From Nitrospirillum amazonense (GTDB taxonomy: Bacteria; Pseudomonadota; Alphaproteobacteria; Azospirillales; Azospirillaceae): a DNA stretch of 64,000 bases. The stretch lies in the NCBI RefSeq assembly GCF_007828035.1, contig NZ_VITV01000006.1, forward strand, positions 248,001 to 312,000, given 5' to 3'. Under the pieces are notes generated by a model. That model was not told where the DNA came from. It saw nothing but the letters and a program-made list of their open reading frames with translations, and searched no databases. Positions 50,733 to 61,900 of the stretch are shown here, piece after piece (position 1 is the stretch's first letter; each line of letters starts with the position of its first letter). The position numbers and the translations under genes were made by a program.

Positions 50733-51359
50733 ATGCGCCTGCTGCTGAGCCTTGCTCTTATCCTGGCGTCGACTTCCGCCCTGGCCGCCCCGCCCCCGCC
50801 GGCCGGCCAGGCCAACCCCGACTGGCCCTGCCACCAGCGGCTGGTGCCGCAACTGACGGCCGCCACCTACTGGGGCGGGCCGCCCCTGCCGGAGCATGTG
50901 GACTGGCGCGCCGACAGGCGGGTGGCGGCGGTGGTGCAGGCCACGGCCCCGCGCGAGATCCCGGCGGATGAGGGTGAGAAGGCCCTGACCCGCTTCGCCG
51001 ACAAGGTGCCCAAGGGCCAGCGGCCCACCGTCTATCCCAAGGTCTTCGCCGGCATCGTCGAGGAGATCAACAGCCAGCGTGCCGGCGTCATCACCCGCAT
51101 CCAGGATCTGGCGCACCGCCAGCGCGACATGGGCGACCTGGTGTCCAAGGCCACCACCGAGTTGCAAGCCATCCCGGCCGAGACCACCGACCCGGACAAG
51201 CAGCAGCAGCGGGCGGAGATCGTGCAGCGCCGCGGCTATCTCATCCGCAATTTTGAGGAGGTGGAGCGCACGCTGCGCTACACCTGCGAGGTGCCGGTGG
51301 AATTGGAGGCGCGCCTGGGAACCTACGCCCGGGTGCTGAATGACCGGCTGCAATCCTGA
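50733..51359 (+). CDS. Exported protein of unknown function, PQQ-associated operon
   Basis: A 208-residue protein with a signal peptide (MRLLLSLALILASTSALA, then APPPPAG). The mature part begins PDWPCHQRLVPQLTAATYWGG, contains a helical middle (EEINSQRAGVITRIQDLAHRQRD, in part) and two cysteines, one in DWPC and one in RYTCEV. It is probably periplasmic. It follows the permease gene by 15 bases, ends the operon, and should work with the ABC/beta-propeller proteins. ATG at 50733 chosen; a TTG at 50727 is an alternative. I do not recognise a named function. Confidence 0.75.
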   Translation: MRLLLSLALILASTSALAAPPPPAGQANPDWPCHQRLVPQLTAATYWGGPPLPEHVDWRADRRVAAVVQATAPREIPADEGEKALTRFADKVPKGQRPTVYPKVFAGIVEEINSQRAGVITRIQDLAHRQRDMGDLVSKATTELQAIPAETTDPDKQQQRAEIVQRRGYLIRNFEEVERTLRYTCEVPVELEARLGTYARVLNDRLQS

Positions 51360-51443
51360 TGCAGCGGCCCTGCCGTTTTTCCATTCCTTGCAATGACCGG
51401 CATGTTATAGTGGCGCACCTTCAAGTTCAAAAGATGGAAGCCC

Positions 51444-51746
51444 ATGCTCGGCGAACTTACGGCACAGCATTTCCTGCCGCTGGTCGATCAGGAATTCACG
51501 GTTACCTACCCAGAATACCAAGGAACCTTGATCCTGACCAAGGTTGATCATGGTAAGAAGAGTTCGGCGCCCGGTCGCTTTCGCGATCCGTTCTCTCTTT
51601 TATTCAACGGAACGGATCCGAACACGATGCTGAACCAGCACATCCATCCCTTGACCCACCCCACCTTAGGCACGCTGGAGATCTTCCTGGTGCCGCTGGG
51701 GCGCAACGAGGACGGGACCTATTTCTACCAGGCGGTCTTCAGCTGA
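51444..51746 (+). CDS. DUF6916-like small protein
   Basis: A 100-residue protein (MLGELTAQHFLPLVDQEFTV) with FRDPFSLLFNGTD, HIHPLTHPTLGTLEIFLVPLG and a C-terminal YFYQAVFS. This beta-rich pattern matches DUF6916, small proteins encoded next to tail-collar proteins. It has no signal peptide or membrane segment. A TATAGT minus-10-like box is at 51406-51411. It converges on the GNAT gene and faces the three collar genes, with which I expect it to function. Confidence 0.75.
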   Translation: MLGELTAQHFLPLVDQEFTVTYPEYQGTLILTKVDHGKKSSAPGRFRDPFSLLFNGTDPNTMLNQHIHPLTHPTLGTLEIFLVPLGRNEDGTYFYQAVFS

Positions 51747-51767
51747 CCACCTGTGGGCCGGCGACGG

Positions 51768-52340
51768 TCACGCCGCTGGTGCCGCCAGCCAGGCCATGAG
51801 GAAGTAGGGGCCCACGGGCTCCACATCCTGAAAGCCCAGGCGCTGGTATAGCCGCCGGGCGCGGTTGTTGCCCTCCACATGGATGGTGCACTGGGCGTAG
51901 CCCTCCTCACGGGCCAAGCCCTGTACCCAACCCAGCAGCGCGCCACCCAGGCCATGGCCGCGCCAGTCCGGCATCAGGCCGATTTCCACGATACGCAAAT
52001 CCCTGACATTGCGGCGGAACAGGTAAAGGCGGCCGATGGGCCGCCCATCCTTCTCCACAATCATGAAATCGGCATCGTGGTAATGCAGGGCGTAATGGGC
52101 CGCCTGCAGCCGCGCCTGATCCTGCAGGAAGGCCAGGCGTTCACCGTCCGTCCAAGGGGCGGCCTGCATCTCTTCCCACCGGTGCGAGACATAGAGGTCA
52201 CGCACGAAGTCCGCGTCCCCCTCTCCCTGGTCGCGCAAGGACAGACCCTGGGCCGCCAGGTCGGCAGGCAAGGTCAAGGGCGGCAGAACCGGGGCGGCAT
52301 CATCCACGGCGGCCGCCGCCCCTTCAGGCAGGCAAGACAT
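51768..52340 (-). CDS. GNAT-family N-acetyltransferase
   Basis: A 190-residue protein. After about 35 non-conserved residues, the GNAT fold shows LSLRDQGEGDADFVRDLYVSHRWEEM (in part), IVEIGLMPDWRGHGLGGALLGW (acetyl-CoA pyrophosphate loop, RGHGLG) and VEGNNRARRLYQRLGFQ. The EEMQAAPWTDGERLAFLQDQ segment is typical of GNAT proteins in tail-collar gene clusters. Likely it acetylates a small molecule or protein N-terminus; the target is unknown. It is 12 bases downstream of the last collar gene on the same strand. Confidence 0.85.
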   Translation of the reverse strand: MSCLPEGAAAAVDDAAPVLPPLTLPADLAAQGLSLRDQGEGDADFVRDLYVSHRWEEMQAAPWTDGERLAFLQDQARLQAAHYALHYHDADFMIVEKDGRPIGRLYLFRRNVRDLRIVEIGLMPDWRGHGLGGALLGWVQGLAREEGYAQCTIHVEGNNRARRLYQRLGFQDVEPVGPYFLMAWLAAPAA

Positions 52341-52352
52341 CAAACCCCTTCC

Positions 52353-52901
52353 TCACTGACGCGATGGGAACTCACCGAACTGACAGATGCAGAAGTTGAC
52401 CACCAGATAGGGCTGGTCGTTGGCACGGGGGGCGATGGCTGCCGAGCCGACAGTGCCAACCGTATTCGCCGCCAGCGTCGGGCCGCCTTGGGTCACCGCC
52501 GTGGTGGAATACAGCAGCATGTTGTTTGGACGGCTGAGGTAGGTCGTCGCCGTCGGAGTCGATACATATCCCGCATTGCCGGTATTCGGGTTTTTGACAT
52601 TCACCAAATGATTATGGGGCGGGAAATTGCCACTGGTCAGCGCCACCGTGTCCGTACCGCCTTTCTCGCCCGCGTCGCGCGGCGTCAGGCCAGGACCTGA
52701 ACCGTAGGCGATGGGAATGCACCCCATCATATTGGGCAGATTGTAATAGTTCTGCAGATCGCCGCCGTAAGTGTTGCCAATGACGGCGTACAGCGTGTTG
52801 TTCTGCTGAATCAGCACTTGCTGGCCATTGCATTGCGACCAGTTGGCGGGCGGAAAGGAGAAAGCGAAGGCGCGGATTTCACCGGTGAAGGGATCAGCCA
52901 T
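52353..52901 (-). CDS. Phage tail-collar domain protein (MdpB-like), copy 3
   Basis: A 182-residue protein with the Tail_Collar arrangement: GEIRAFAFSFPPANWSQCNGQ, NNTLYAVIGNTYGGDLQNYYNLPN, PPHNHLV and a conserved C-terminus QPYLVVNFCICQFGEFPSRQ. It corresponds to the microcystin-dependent-protein type. It is the most divergent of three tandem 182-residue paralogs: the LRGRTP block is replaced by MMGCIP. No signal peptide is present. A collar-fold trimeric surface fibre is a reasonable guess. Confidence 0.85.
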   Translation of the reverse strand: MADPFTGEIRAFAFSFPPANWSQCNGQQVLIQQNNTLYAVIGNTYGGDLQNYYNLPNMMGCIPIAYGSGPGLTPRDAGEKGGTDTVALTSGNFPPHNHLVNVKNPNTGNAGYVSTPTATTYLSRPNNMLLYSTTAVTQGGPTLAANTVGTVGSAAIAPRANDQPYLVVNFCICQFGEFPSRQ

Positions 52902-52971
52902 GGTGAGATTCCTTCCAAAAGGGAAACGTCATGGGAAAGCCATCGCTCATGCGACGGCGTCGGCATGAGGG

Positions 52972-53520
52972 TCAATTCCGGGACGGATAGATGCCCTGAA
53001 TGGCCATGATGTAGCCCACCGCGATGAAGGGCATCATGTTGTTATGCGGAACCGTTCCGCCGCCGGAACCCAGCGCCGAGGTTATGACACCCGTCTCCAA
53101 CTGTACCGTCGTGGCCGTGGTGTCGGACGTGTACAGGCCCTTGATGCTCGTGGTGGCGGTATAGGAGGCGACCAAGTTACCTGAAGCGTTGAGATCGGAA
53201 CCGGTCGCCGTACTGGCGCTGAAGCCGTGGGTGTGGGCGGGTGTATTGGCCTGCGTCAGCGTGACCGTCTCCGTGCCGCCGCTCTGACCCAACACGCGGC
53301 TGGTCAGGCCTGTGCCTTGCCCTTGACCGATCGGTGTGCGCCCCCGGTAGTCCGGCAGATTGAAGTTGGTAACGCCGTTCCCGCCGTAGGTCGTGCCAAT
53401 CAGCGCGAACAGCGCCTGATTCTGACTGAGGCTTTGCGTGGAACCATCGCAAGCCGCCCAGTCGACTGGCACGTAAGGGCCGGCGAAAATGCGGATTTCG
53501 CCCAGGAAGCATTCGGACAT
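52972..53520 (-). CDS. Phage tail-collar domain protein (MdpB-like), copy 2
   Basis: A 182-residue paralog: GEIRIFAGPYVPVDWAACDG, LFALIGTTYGGNGVTNFNLPDYRGRTP, TLTQANTPAHTHGF and the C-terminal MPFIAVGYIMAIQGIYPSRN. These are the standard collar motifs. The middle (about residues 95-155) is Ser/Thr-rich and variable between copies, consistent with a diversified receptor-binding surface. It has no secretion signal. It lies in a tandem array with 70- and 33-base spacers. Confidence 0.87.
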   Translation of the reverse strand: MSECFLGEIRIFAGPYVPVDWAACDGSTQSLSQNQALFALIGTTYGGNGVTNFNLPDYRGRTPIGQGQGTGLTSRVLGQSGGTETVTLTQANTPAHTHGFSASTATGSDLNASGNLVASYTATTSIKGLYTSDTTATTVQLETGVITSALGSGGGTVPHNNMMPFIAVGYIMAIQGIYPSRN

Positions 53521-53553
53521 CGGTGCCCTCCCTTTCGAAGTGCGGTGGCGGGG

Positions 53554-54102
53554 TCAGTTGCGCGGCGGGAAAATGCCCTGCAGGGCGATGCAGTAGTTGG
53601 CTACGACCCAGGGCTGCATGTTGGCGACAGGGGCGCTGGCACCGCTGGTGGCGAGGGTATCGGCGGGCAAGGTCACCGTCGCCACCGGCTGGCTGTTCAC
53701 AGTCGGTGGGGTGTAGACCGGGATCGTGGCGTTCGTCGCGACCTTCGTGACCGAGGCCAGGGCATGATTTGCCAGACTTGCCGTTTGCGGAGGCGTGGCC
53801 GGGCCATTGATCACGTTCACGGAATGGGTATGGACCGGCAAGCTCGCCGTCGTCAGCGTCACCGTTTCCGCCCCACCCGACAGCCCCACCTGGGGCATCT
53901 GCTGACTGAGGTGCCGCGGCGTCCGTCCACGCAGATCCGGCAAATTGAAATTGCTGGTCCCGTTGCCGCCATAGTAGACACCGATGAGGGAATACAGCGC
54001 GATATTCTGCTGCAGGTTCAACAGCGCGCCGTTGCATAGCGCCCATCCTTTAGGCGCCCAGTTCCAGGTGAAAATGCGGATTTCGCCCACGAATGGTTCC
54101 AT
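53554..54102 (-). CDS. Phage tail-collar domain protein (MdpB-like), copy 1
   Basis: A 182-residue protein: GEIRIFTWNWAPKGWALCNG, IALYSLIGVYYGGNGTSNFNLPDLRGRTP, LTTASLPVHTHSV and C-terminal QPWVVANYCIALQGIFPPRN. It is first of the array and closest to the common pattern. All three copies have exactly 182 residues, so they probably assemble alike, perhaps as a hetero-oligomer. No other phage structural genes surround them, which argues against a prophage remnant. Confidence 0.88.
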   Translation of the reverse strand: MEPFVGEIRIFTWNWAPKGWALCNGALLNLQQNIALYSLIGVYYGGNGTSNFNLPDLRGRTPRHLSQQMPQVGLSGGAETVTLTTASLPVHTHSVNVINGPATPPQTASLANHALASVTKVATNATIPVYTPPTVNSQPVATVTLPADTLATSGASAPVANMQPWVVANYCIALQGIFPPRN

Positions 54103-54222
54103 GAGAACAGCCTCCCCTTTTCGTGTTGAGCGAGCATCGATAGAAGTAACTACACTTTTAGGTCAAGTCCACAGCGCAATTGCTGCCATCGGGCGTATAA
54201 CCCTTCGGATAGATCAACCTCT

Positions 54223-55431
54223 TTATCCTTGAGATTTTTCCGGGCCGGCAGGCGGCTTGGTAAAGTGCTGCTGCACGCCGCGATAGGGATGGGGAAAGCT
54301 GTTGTCTGGCAACTGTACACGCTGGCGGTGCAGTTCGGGGTCCCGGAAACCTGGGCAATAAGGCCGGCGGACGCCGGCATTGAACACGACGTCGTACAGT
54401 TCCGTCACCGGCCCGCTGATCGTCAACCAATGAGCGTTATGGCCCGTGCGCAAATCGACAATCTGCAGGCCGCAGCGCTGCTGGATGTTGCCAGCCTGGA
54501 GCTTGGCGTTCAACGCGATGCCCGAAGCGAAGCTGTTGGTGCGCAATTGCGACAGGCCGACGATGGCATAGTCGCCCACGAAGCTGAGGCCACGGGCGAA
54601 ACCCGGGCATTCGGCCACCGCGACGAAACCACCCCGCTCGCCATCGACATAACCGAACTGGCCATCGCCCGAATTCAGCAGCCAAAGCCGATCGCGATAC
54701 CAACGGGGCGAATGCGGCATCGACAGGCCTTGGGCCAGGATCTCGCCCGTCTCCACGTCAACGGCGAAGCCGCCGCCATTCTTGGTGCCGCGCCAACCGA
54801 AGGTGGTGTCGGAGCGACCGCACAAGGTCGCATACACCACCCGGCCGTCACGGGCACCGATGCCGTTCAGGTGGCAGCGATCCTCCGCCATCAGGCTGGA
54901 AATGAAGTCGGGCTTCCACAATGGCCGGAAGTTGAACTGGTCGTCCAATGCGGCGATGCAGCTGAAATTGGTGTTGGCGAAAACGAGTTCATGGCGCTCG
55001 CCCTTGAAATCGACATTCGCGATCATGTCATGCGTATCGCATGGGCCAATGAAATAGCCCTTCCTCGGCATGTACAAGGCATCGACGGGCAGGCTGTCCA
55101 GCGTCGCCGGGCCGGTATTGGCGAACTTCCAGATTTGTTCCTTATTGCCCAGCCAGATTTTGTCCGTGTCCACCGCTAGGCCCATGGCCGTGCCCACCAC
55201 CCGGTCAAGCACATGCAGGCCGCCATCGGTCTCATAGAGGAAAATCAGGCGTGCGGACTGGTAGGTGGACATCAACAGGCTGCCCCCCGTCTCCGCCAGC
55301 CATGCAGCGAAACCAGGGGATGGCAGAAAGCGGGGCGGCTCCATCCTGTCCTGGCTGGCCACGGGGACGGAATTGGTCACGTCCGCTGCCGTTTCATTGA
55401 CCGCCGTTCCCGCTTCGGGCGTCATCGCCAT
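54223..55431 (-). CDS. TIGR03032-type protein
   Basis: A protein of about 402 residues of the TIGR03032 type: GGSLLMSTYQSARLIFL, HVLDRVVGTAMGLAVDTDKIWLG (in part), DTHDMIANVDF, CHLNGIGARDGRVVYAT, LPHSPRWY-like SMPHSPRWYRDRLWLLNSGDG and ECPGFARGLSF. The sequence suggests a beta-propeller-like fold. The function is unknown; members occur near peptide or surface-protein biosynthesis genes. I chose the ATG at 55431 because AGGGGT lies five bases upstream; frames start at 55491 (ATG) and 55542 (TTG) with poorer sites. It sits between the collar array and the divergent giant surface protein gene. Confidence 0.8.
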   Translation of the reverse strand: MAMTPEAGTAVNETAADVTNSVPVASQDRMEPPRFLPSPGFAAWLAETGGSLLMSTYQSARLIFLYETDGGLHVLDRVVGTAMGLAVDTDKIWLGNKEQIWKFANTGPATLDSLPVDALYMPRKGYFIGPCDTHDMIANVDFKGERHELVFANTNFSCIAALDDQFNFRPLWKPDFISSLMAEDRCHLNGIGARDGRVVYATLCGRSDTTFGWRGTKNGGGFAVDVETGEILAQGLSMPHSPRWYRDRLWLLNSGDGQFGYVDGERGGFVAVAECPGFARGLSFVGDYAIVGLSQLRTNSFASGIALNAKLQAGNIQQRCGLQIVDLRTGHNAHWLTISGPVTELYDVVFNAGVRRPYCPGFRDPELHRQRVQLPDNSFPHPYRGVQQHFTKPPAGPEKSQG

Positions 55432-55542
55432 CTTTACCCCTATGCCTTCAGGCCAGTATTTTGATTTTTTACCCTTGGTTTGATGGCGCATAAGCGGTGG
55501 TATTTCCGGCGTGGCGCCACCACCCTGCGATGTCTCTATCAA

Positions 55543-55942
55543 ATTTGCGCCCCTGGCGCCACCCCGTTACACGCCGGACTTGGTTAAATCCTTGTTAATA
55601 TTTTAACTCCATTAAGAAATCCGGCTGGTGGATTACCTCCAAAAGCCGGCGCATACAATCGTTGGGCGGTAGGGATTTCTTAATATGTATACTTTTGAAT
55701 AGGGCGCAGGGGGCAACATCGACTGCGGCTGCCCCATAAAGCGCGCTCTCACATTTAGTCACAAAAGATGATCGTCTTCCGAGCGCGATGCCCGCTTCTG
55801 AATTTACTGGCGGGTTGTGGGTACTTGTGATTTAAGCGCTATGGGGGAGCCGTTGCAGCCATCGATGGGTTTTTTGCAAAAGGCGCCTTGCCTTTCAGGT
55901 AGGTCCCCCGCGGCCGCCTATTCCAATTGGTGAGTGTACGCC
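55543..55942. other. Divergent intergenic region ahead of the giant surface protein
   Basis: About 400 bases without a gene; if the TIGR03032 gene starts at 55431 the gap is 511 bases. It is AT-richer than its surroundings between 55580 and 55700. A GGGGCA...TGCCCC inverted repeat near 55709-55735 and a near-palindrome around AAGGCGCCTT near 55880 are present. No clear promoter could be fixed. Confidence 0.4.
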
Positions 55943-58900
55943 ATGCCCGACGGTTCACGCCCCCCGGTCAAGAAGACCCAGGATCGCAAGAACGCCCCGC
56001 GCGCCCTGCGACTGGCCCTTGAACCCCGCATGATGTTCGACGCCGCCGCCGCCGCGACCGCCGCGACGGTGACCAAGACGGCGGCGACGGCGACGGTGGA
56101 CACGCACGCGGACGCGGCCGCCAGCGCCGCCCTGCTGGACGCGGCCGCCAAGGCCGCCGCCGCGACGGCGACCGACACCGGCACCGCCGACAGCAGCGCC
56201 AAGGCGACGGCCAGCGGCACGTCCGCCCCCAGCCAGACGGCGGCCACGGATACGGCCAAGACTTCGGACGCGGCCAAAACAGCCACGACCGACACCACCA
56301 AGGTCGCCAACACCAGCACCGCCACCGCCGTCATCCCCACCACGACGGCCACGTCCAGCGTGCACGAGGTGGTCATCGTCGACACCAGCGTGGCGGATTA
56401 TCAGACCTTGATCGCCGGCATGGACCCATCCGTGCCCGTCATCCTGCTGGGGGAAGGCCAGCGCACCGTTCATGGCATCGCCGAGGCGCTGTCGGCCTAC
56501 AAAAACTTGGACACCGTCGTCCTGGTGACCGAAGGCGGCGACGGCGGCCTCATTCTGGGCGGTAACCATGTACTTACAGATGGCGACCTTGCCGGCCGTG
56601 CCACCGACCTGGCGGCTATCGGCGCCTCGCTGAAAACGGGCGGCGACTTCCTACTGCTGGGCTGCTCCGTCGCCGAGACCGACAAGGGCAAGCAATTCGT
56701 CAACGACTTCGCCCGTTACCTGGGCAACGACATCGATGTCGCAGCCTCCACCGACCGCACCGGCCCGGCGGCGCTGGGCGGCGACTGGGTTTTGGAATAC
56801 ACCACCGGTAAAGCCATCGATACCGTGCTGCCGTTCACCGTCGCCGGTATGGAGGGTTTGGACCATTGCCTGGGCTGTACGACAGCATCGTATTTCGGAA
56901 CCACCAGGCTTTACAGCGTGAGTGTGTCAACCGACGCCCACGGTAGTTCCATTTCCACAGGCACCCTTGTTGCATACTATGACCCAAGCGCCACGGGATA
57001 CGTCTACGCATCATTGACGTATCCAAACAATCCCATAAGCCATAATGGCAAATTTGCGTATGCGGAGACGCTCGCCACTTTCCAGGCTACGAGCCCTTTC
57101 TGTGTTCCGGCCAATACCGCGCCCACCTTGGACGCCAGCAAGTCGCCGGTCCTGACCTCGGAAGTCAACACCGTGGCCAGCACCCCCACAGGGTCCGTTG
57201 GCACCCTGGTGTCGGCCTTGGTGGGCATCGGCACTGGCATCAGCAACGTCACCGACCCCGATAGCGGCGCCCTGACGGGCCTGGCCATCACCGCCACCGA
57301 CACCACCCATGGCACCTGGTATTACACCACAAACGGCGGCACCACCTGGACCAGTGTCGCCACGGTCAGCAACACCAGCGCCCTGCTGCTGAAGGCGGAC
57401 GCCAACACCCGCCTCTATTTCGCGCCCAGCAGCAGCTACACCGGCACCGCCACCATCACCTTCCGCGCCTGGGACCAGACCAGCGGCACGGCCGGCAGCA
57501 AGGTGACGACCGCCACCAACGGCGGCACCACCGCCTTCTCCTCCGCCACCGACACGGCCGGCATCACGGTCACGGGGGCCAACGCCGCCCCAGTCATCAC
57601 CAACCTTGCCGGCGACACGGTCGCCTGGGTGGATGCCAGCACCGCCGTCCACCTCGATTCCGGCACCGCCGCCTCGGTCAGCGACACAGAGAACGACACG
57701 GCCGGCTGGGCCGGCGGCAGCCTGGTGGTACAGCGCGTGACGTCCGGATCCGCCGACGCCACGGCCAACGACGTCTTCAGTTTCGACAACAGCGTGAGCG
57801 CCAGCGGCGGCACGGTCACGGTCAATGGCCATGCGCTGACCTTCACCAACACCGGCGGCGTGCTGACCGTCAACCTGACCGCCAGCGCCACCAGCGCGGA
57901 CGTGGCGGCGTTGATCCATGCCGTCCAGTACAGCAACGCCACCCCCTTTGGCGACGCCACCATCCGCTTCGCCGTGAACGACGGCAACGGCAACACCACC
58001 AACGCCGACCTGACGGTGACCAGTTCCACCATCTACGTCACCACCACCGCAGACCAGAGCAGCGGTGCCGCCGCCGACGGCTTCAGCCTGCGCGAGGCGC
58101 TGGCCCGGTCCGTCACCCAGACGGGGGCGGACACCATCGTCATCGGCGACAGCGTCACCGGGACCATCACGCTGGCCAGCGGTGTCACGCTGGGTGCCGG
58201 CGACACGCTGAAGTACGCGCCCACCACGGCAGGCAGCCTGACCATCGCCGCCACCAGCGGCGGCCTGGCCCTGGGCGGCGCCGGCACCCTGTCGGTGGGC
58301 AGCGGCGACACGCTGACCATTTCCGCCGGGGTTTCCGGCACCGGCAGCACCCTGACCAAGACCGGGGCGGGCACGGCGACCCTGTCCGGCACCAATACCT
58401 ACACCGGCGCCACCACGGTATCGGGCGGCACGCTGGCGCTGGGCGCCGTGGGTTCCACGGCCTCGCTGACCCTGGACGGCGGCACGCTGAAGTCCACGGC
58501 GGCAATCACCAGCTCCATCGGCATCACGATCAATTCCGGCGGCGGCACCATCGATTACACCAGCGGCTCCGTCACCCTGAGCGGCGCCATCACCGGCAGC
58601 GGCGCGCTGGACGCCAAAAGCTCCACCAGCGGCAACGCCATCAAGCTCTCGGGCAACAGCACGTTCTCCGGCGGCGTCACGGTGGATGGCGGCATCCTCG
58701 ACATCTCCAGCACCAACGCCATCGGCACCGGCACGCTGACCTTCAACAGCGGCAAGATCCGCAGCACCACCGCCGCCTACACCCTGGCCAACAACCTGGT
58801 GATCAACGGCAACGTGCTGCTGGCCGGCAGCTTCGGCATGACGTTCACCGGCACGGTGGACCTGGCCGGCGGCACCCGCACGATCAATGACCAGTTGGGC

Positions 58901-61900
58901 GCCGGCAACAACCTGACCTTCACCGGCGTGGTCAGCAACGGCAGCCTGAACGTCGCCTCACAGCTCAACGGCAGCACCTACGCCTCGCTGGTCCTGAGCG
59001 GCACCAGCAACACCTACACCAACGTCACCGTCACCTCCGGCACCCTCAGCATCGCCGGCGCGGGCAGCCTGGGCAGCGGCAGCGTCACCCTGGCCGGCGG
59101 CACCCTGCTGGTCAACGGCGCCGCCAGCATCACCAACAACATTCTTGTCAGCGCCAGTTCCACCGTCCAGGTGGCCAGCGGCAACGCCGCCACCCTGTCC
59201 GGGAACATCACCGGCACCGCCGGCAAGACGCTGACGCTGACCACCGGCACCACTGGCGGCAGCGGCCTGACCCTGTCCGGCACCAACACCTTCGCCGGCG
59301 CCATGACGGTCTCGGCCGGCACTGTCACGCTGAGCGGCGGCAGCGCCGTCGCCGACACCAGCGCCGTCACCGTGGCTTCGGGCGCCACCCTGGCCCTGGC
59401 CGCCAGCGAGACCATCGGCTCGCTGGCCGGCGCCGGCACCGTGACGCTCGGCACCAACACACTGACGGTGAACGAGGCCAGCACCGACGACACCACCTTC
59501 TCCGGCGCCATCACCGGCACCGGCGGCCTGACCAAGACGGGCACCGGCACCCTGGAGCTGTCAGGCACCAACACCTACACCGGCGCCACCACCATCAGCG
59601 CCGGCGAGATCATGGTGTCCAACGGCAGCGCCATCAGCGACAGCAGCGCCGTGTCGGTGGCATCCAGCGCCACCCTGGTGCTGCAGGCCAGCAATGAAAC
59701 CGTCGGCTCGCTCAGCGGCGCCGGCACGGTGACGCTCAACGGCGGTTCGCTGACATTGGGCGGGGATAACACCTCCACCACCTTCTCCGGCGTCATCCAG
59801 GACGGCGCCTCCCTGAACGGCGGCATCACCAAGGCCGGCACCGGCACCCTGACCCTGTCGGGCACCAACACCTACACCGGTGCCACCACCATCAGCGCCG
59901 GCACGCTGGAGGCCGCCAGCAGCGGCGCCCTGGGCAGCAGCACCGGCGCCACCACCGTGGCCAGCGGTGCCACCCTGCAGATGGACAACGGCGTCACCAT
60001 CGCCGATGCCCTGACCATCGCCGGCGCCGGCACGTCCAGCTCCGGCGCCATCAACCTGTCCTCCGGCAGCGCGACGCTGTCGGGCAACGTGACCCTGAGT
60101 GCGGCCAGCAGCATCTACGTCGGCGACACCGCCACCCTGACCCTGGGCGGGACGCTGGCCGGCGCGTTCACCCTCACCCACAACTTCGGCAACGGCGCGA
60201 TCGTGCTGACGGCCAACAACAGCGCCGCGGCCACCGCCCTGAACATCCAGGTCGGCACGCTGTCGATCACCGACCAGACCAACCTGACCACCGGCACGCT
60301 GACCCTGAACATGGGCAACACCGGCGTGGGCGGCCTGCTGGTCACCGGCAGCAACGTCACCATCTCCAAGAACATCACGCTCGGCGCCAGCGGCGGCATC
60401 ATCAGCAACGCCAACGCCCTGACCCTGTCCGGCAACATCACCGGCGGCGTCAGCAGCAACCTCAGCCACGTCATCAGCCTGACCAAGGTCGGCGCCGGCA
60501 AGCTGACCCTGTCCGGCACCAACACCTACACCAGCTCCACCGGCGCCCTGGGCGCCACCATGGTGTCCGCCGGCACCCTCAGCGTCACCAGCGCCGCCAA
60601 CCTGGGCAGCACCACCATCAACGGTGCCGTCATCCTGAACGGTGGCGCGCTGGAGGTGACCGGCAGCGCCGTCACCCTCGCCAACGCCATCGTCCTCAGC
60701 GCCAACGGCACCATCAGCGCCACCAACAGCGCCACCCTGTCCGGCGTCATCTCGGGTTCCAAGAACCTGACCTCGGCTGGTGCCGGCACCCTCACCCTCT
60801 CCGGCACCAACACCTACACCGGCACCACCTCGGTGACCGCCGGCACGCTCAGCATCACCGACAATACCAACCTCAGCACCGCCGCGCTGACCCTGAACGG
60901 CGGCACGCTGGCGGTGACCGGAACCAGCGTCACCCTGACCAACGCCGTGACCCTGGGCAGCAGCGGTGGCACGGTCAGCGACGCCAACGCCCTGACCCTG
61001 TCGGGCGTCGTCAGCGGCACCGGCAACCTGACCAAGACGGGTGCCGGCACCCTGACCCTGTCGGGCGCCAACACCTACACCGGCAACACCACCGTGTCGG
61101 CCGGCACCCTCAGCATCACCGACAGCACCAACCTGGGCAGCGGCGGCCTGACGCTGGATGGCGGCACGCTGACGCTGACCGGCACCACCGTGACGCTGAG
61201 CGGCAACATCCTGCTGAGCACCGGCGGCGGCACCATCAGCACCGCCAACACCCTGACCCTGTCGGGCGTCATCAGCGGCACCGGCAACCTGACCACGGCG
61301 GGCGCCGGCACGATCATTCTGTCGGGCGCCAACACCTACACCGGCACCACCACCATCAGCGCCGGCAAATTGGAGGCAGCCACCTCCAGCGCCTTGGGCA
61401 CCAGCGCGGGCGGCACCACCATCGCCTCTGCCGGCACTCTGCTGATCGATGATGGCGTGACCATCGCCGACGCGGTGAGCACCGCCGGCAACGGCTCGCT
61501 GACCCTGAACACCTCGACCGGCAGCGCCACGGTATCGGGCAACGTGACCCTGACGGCGGACGCCCGGGTCAACGTCAGCGGCACGGGCACGCTGACCCTC
61601 AGCGGGACCCTGGGCGGCGCCTTCACGCTCTATAAGAATGTCGGCACCGGCACCCTGGTCCTGAGCGGCAGCAACGGCACCGGCGCCACCAACCTGAACG
61701 TCGCCACGGGCACCCTGTCCATCACCGACCAGACCAACCTGACCACCGGCACGCTGACCCTGAACGGCGGCGCATTGGCGGTAACGGGGTCCGCCGTGAC
61801 CGTGAGCAAGGCCATCACCCTGGGCAGCGGCGGCGGCACCATCAGCAATGCCAACGACGTGACCCTGTCGGGCGTCATCAGCAGCACGGGCGGCCTGACC

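Noticed and set aside
49893-51353. 486-codon minus-strand open frame
   Set aside because: Antisense shadow of the ABC permease and the exported protein; rich in His, Gln and Gly with no domain.
52353-54102. Prophage or tailocin remnant suggested by tail-collar domains
   Set aside because: No capsid, tail tube, baseplate, integrase or lysis genes lie nearby. Collar-domain proteins also occur in non-phage clusters.
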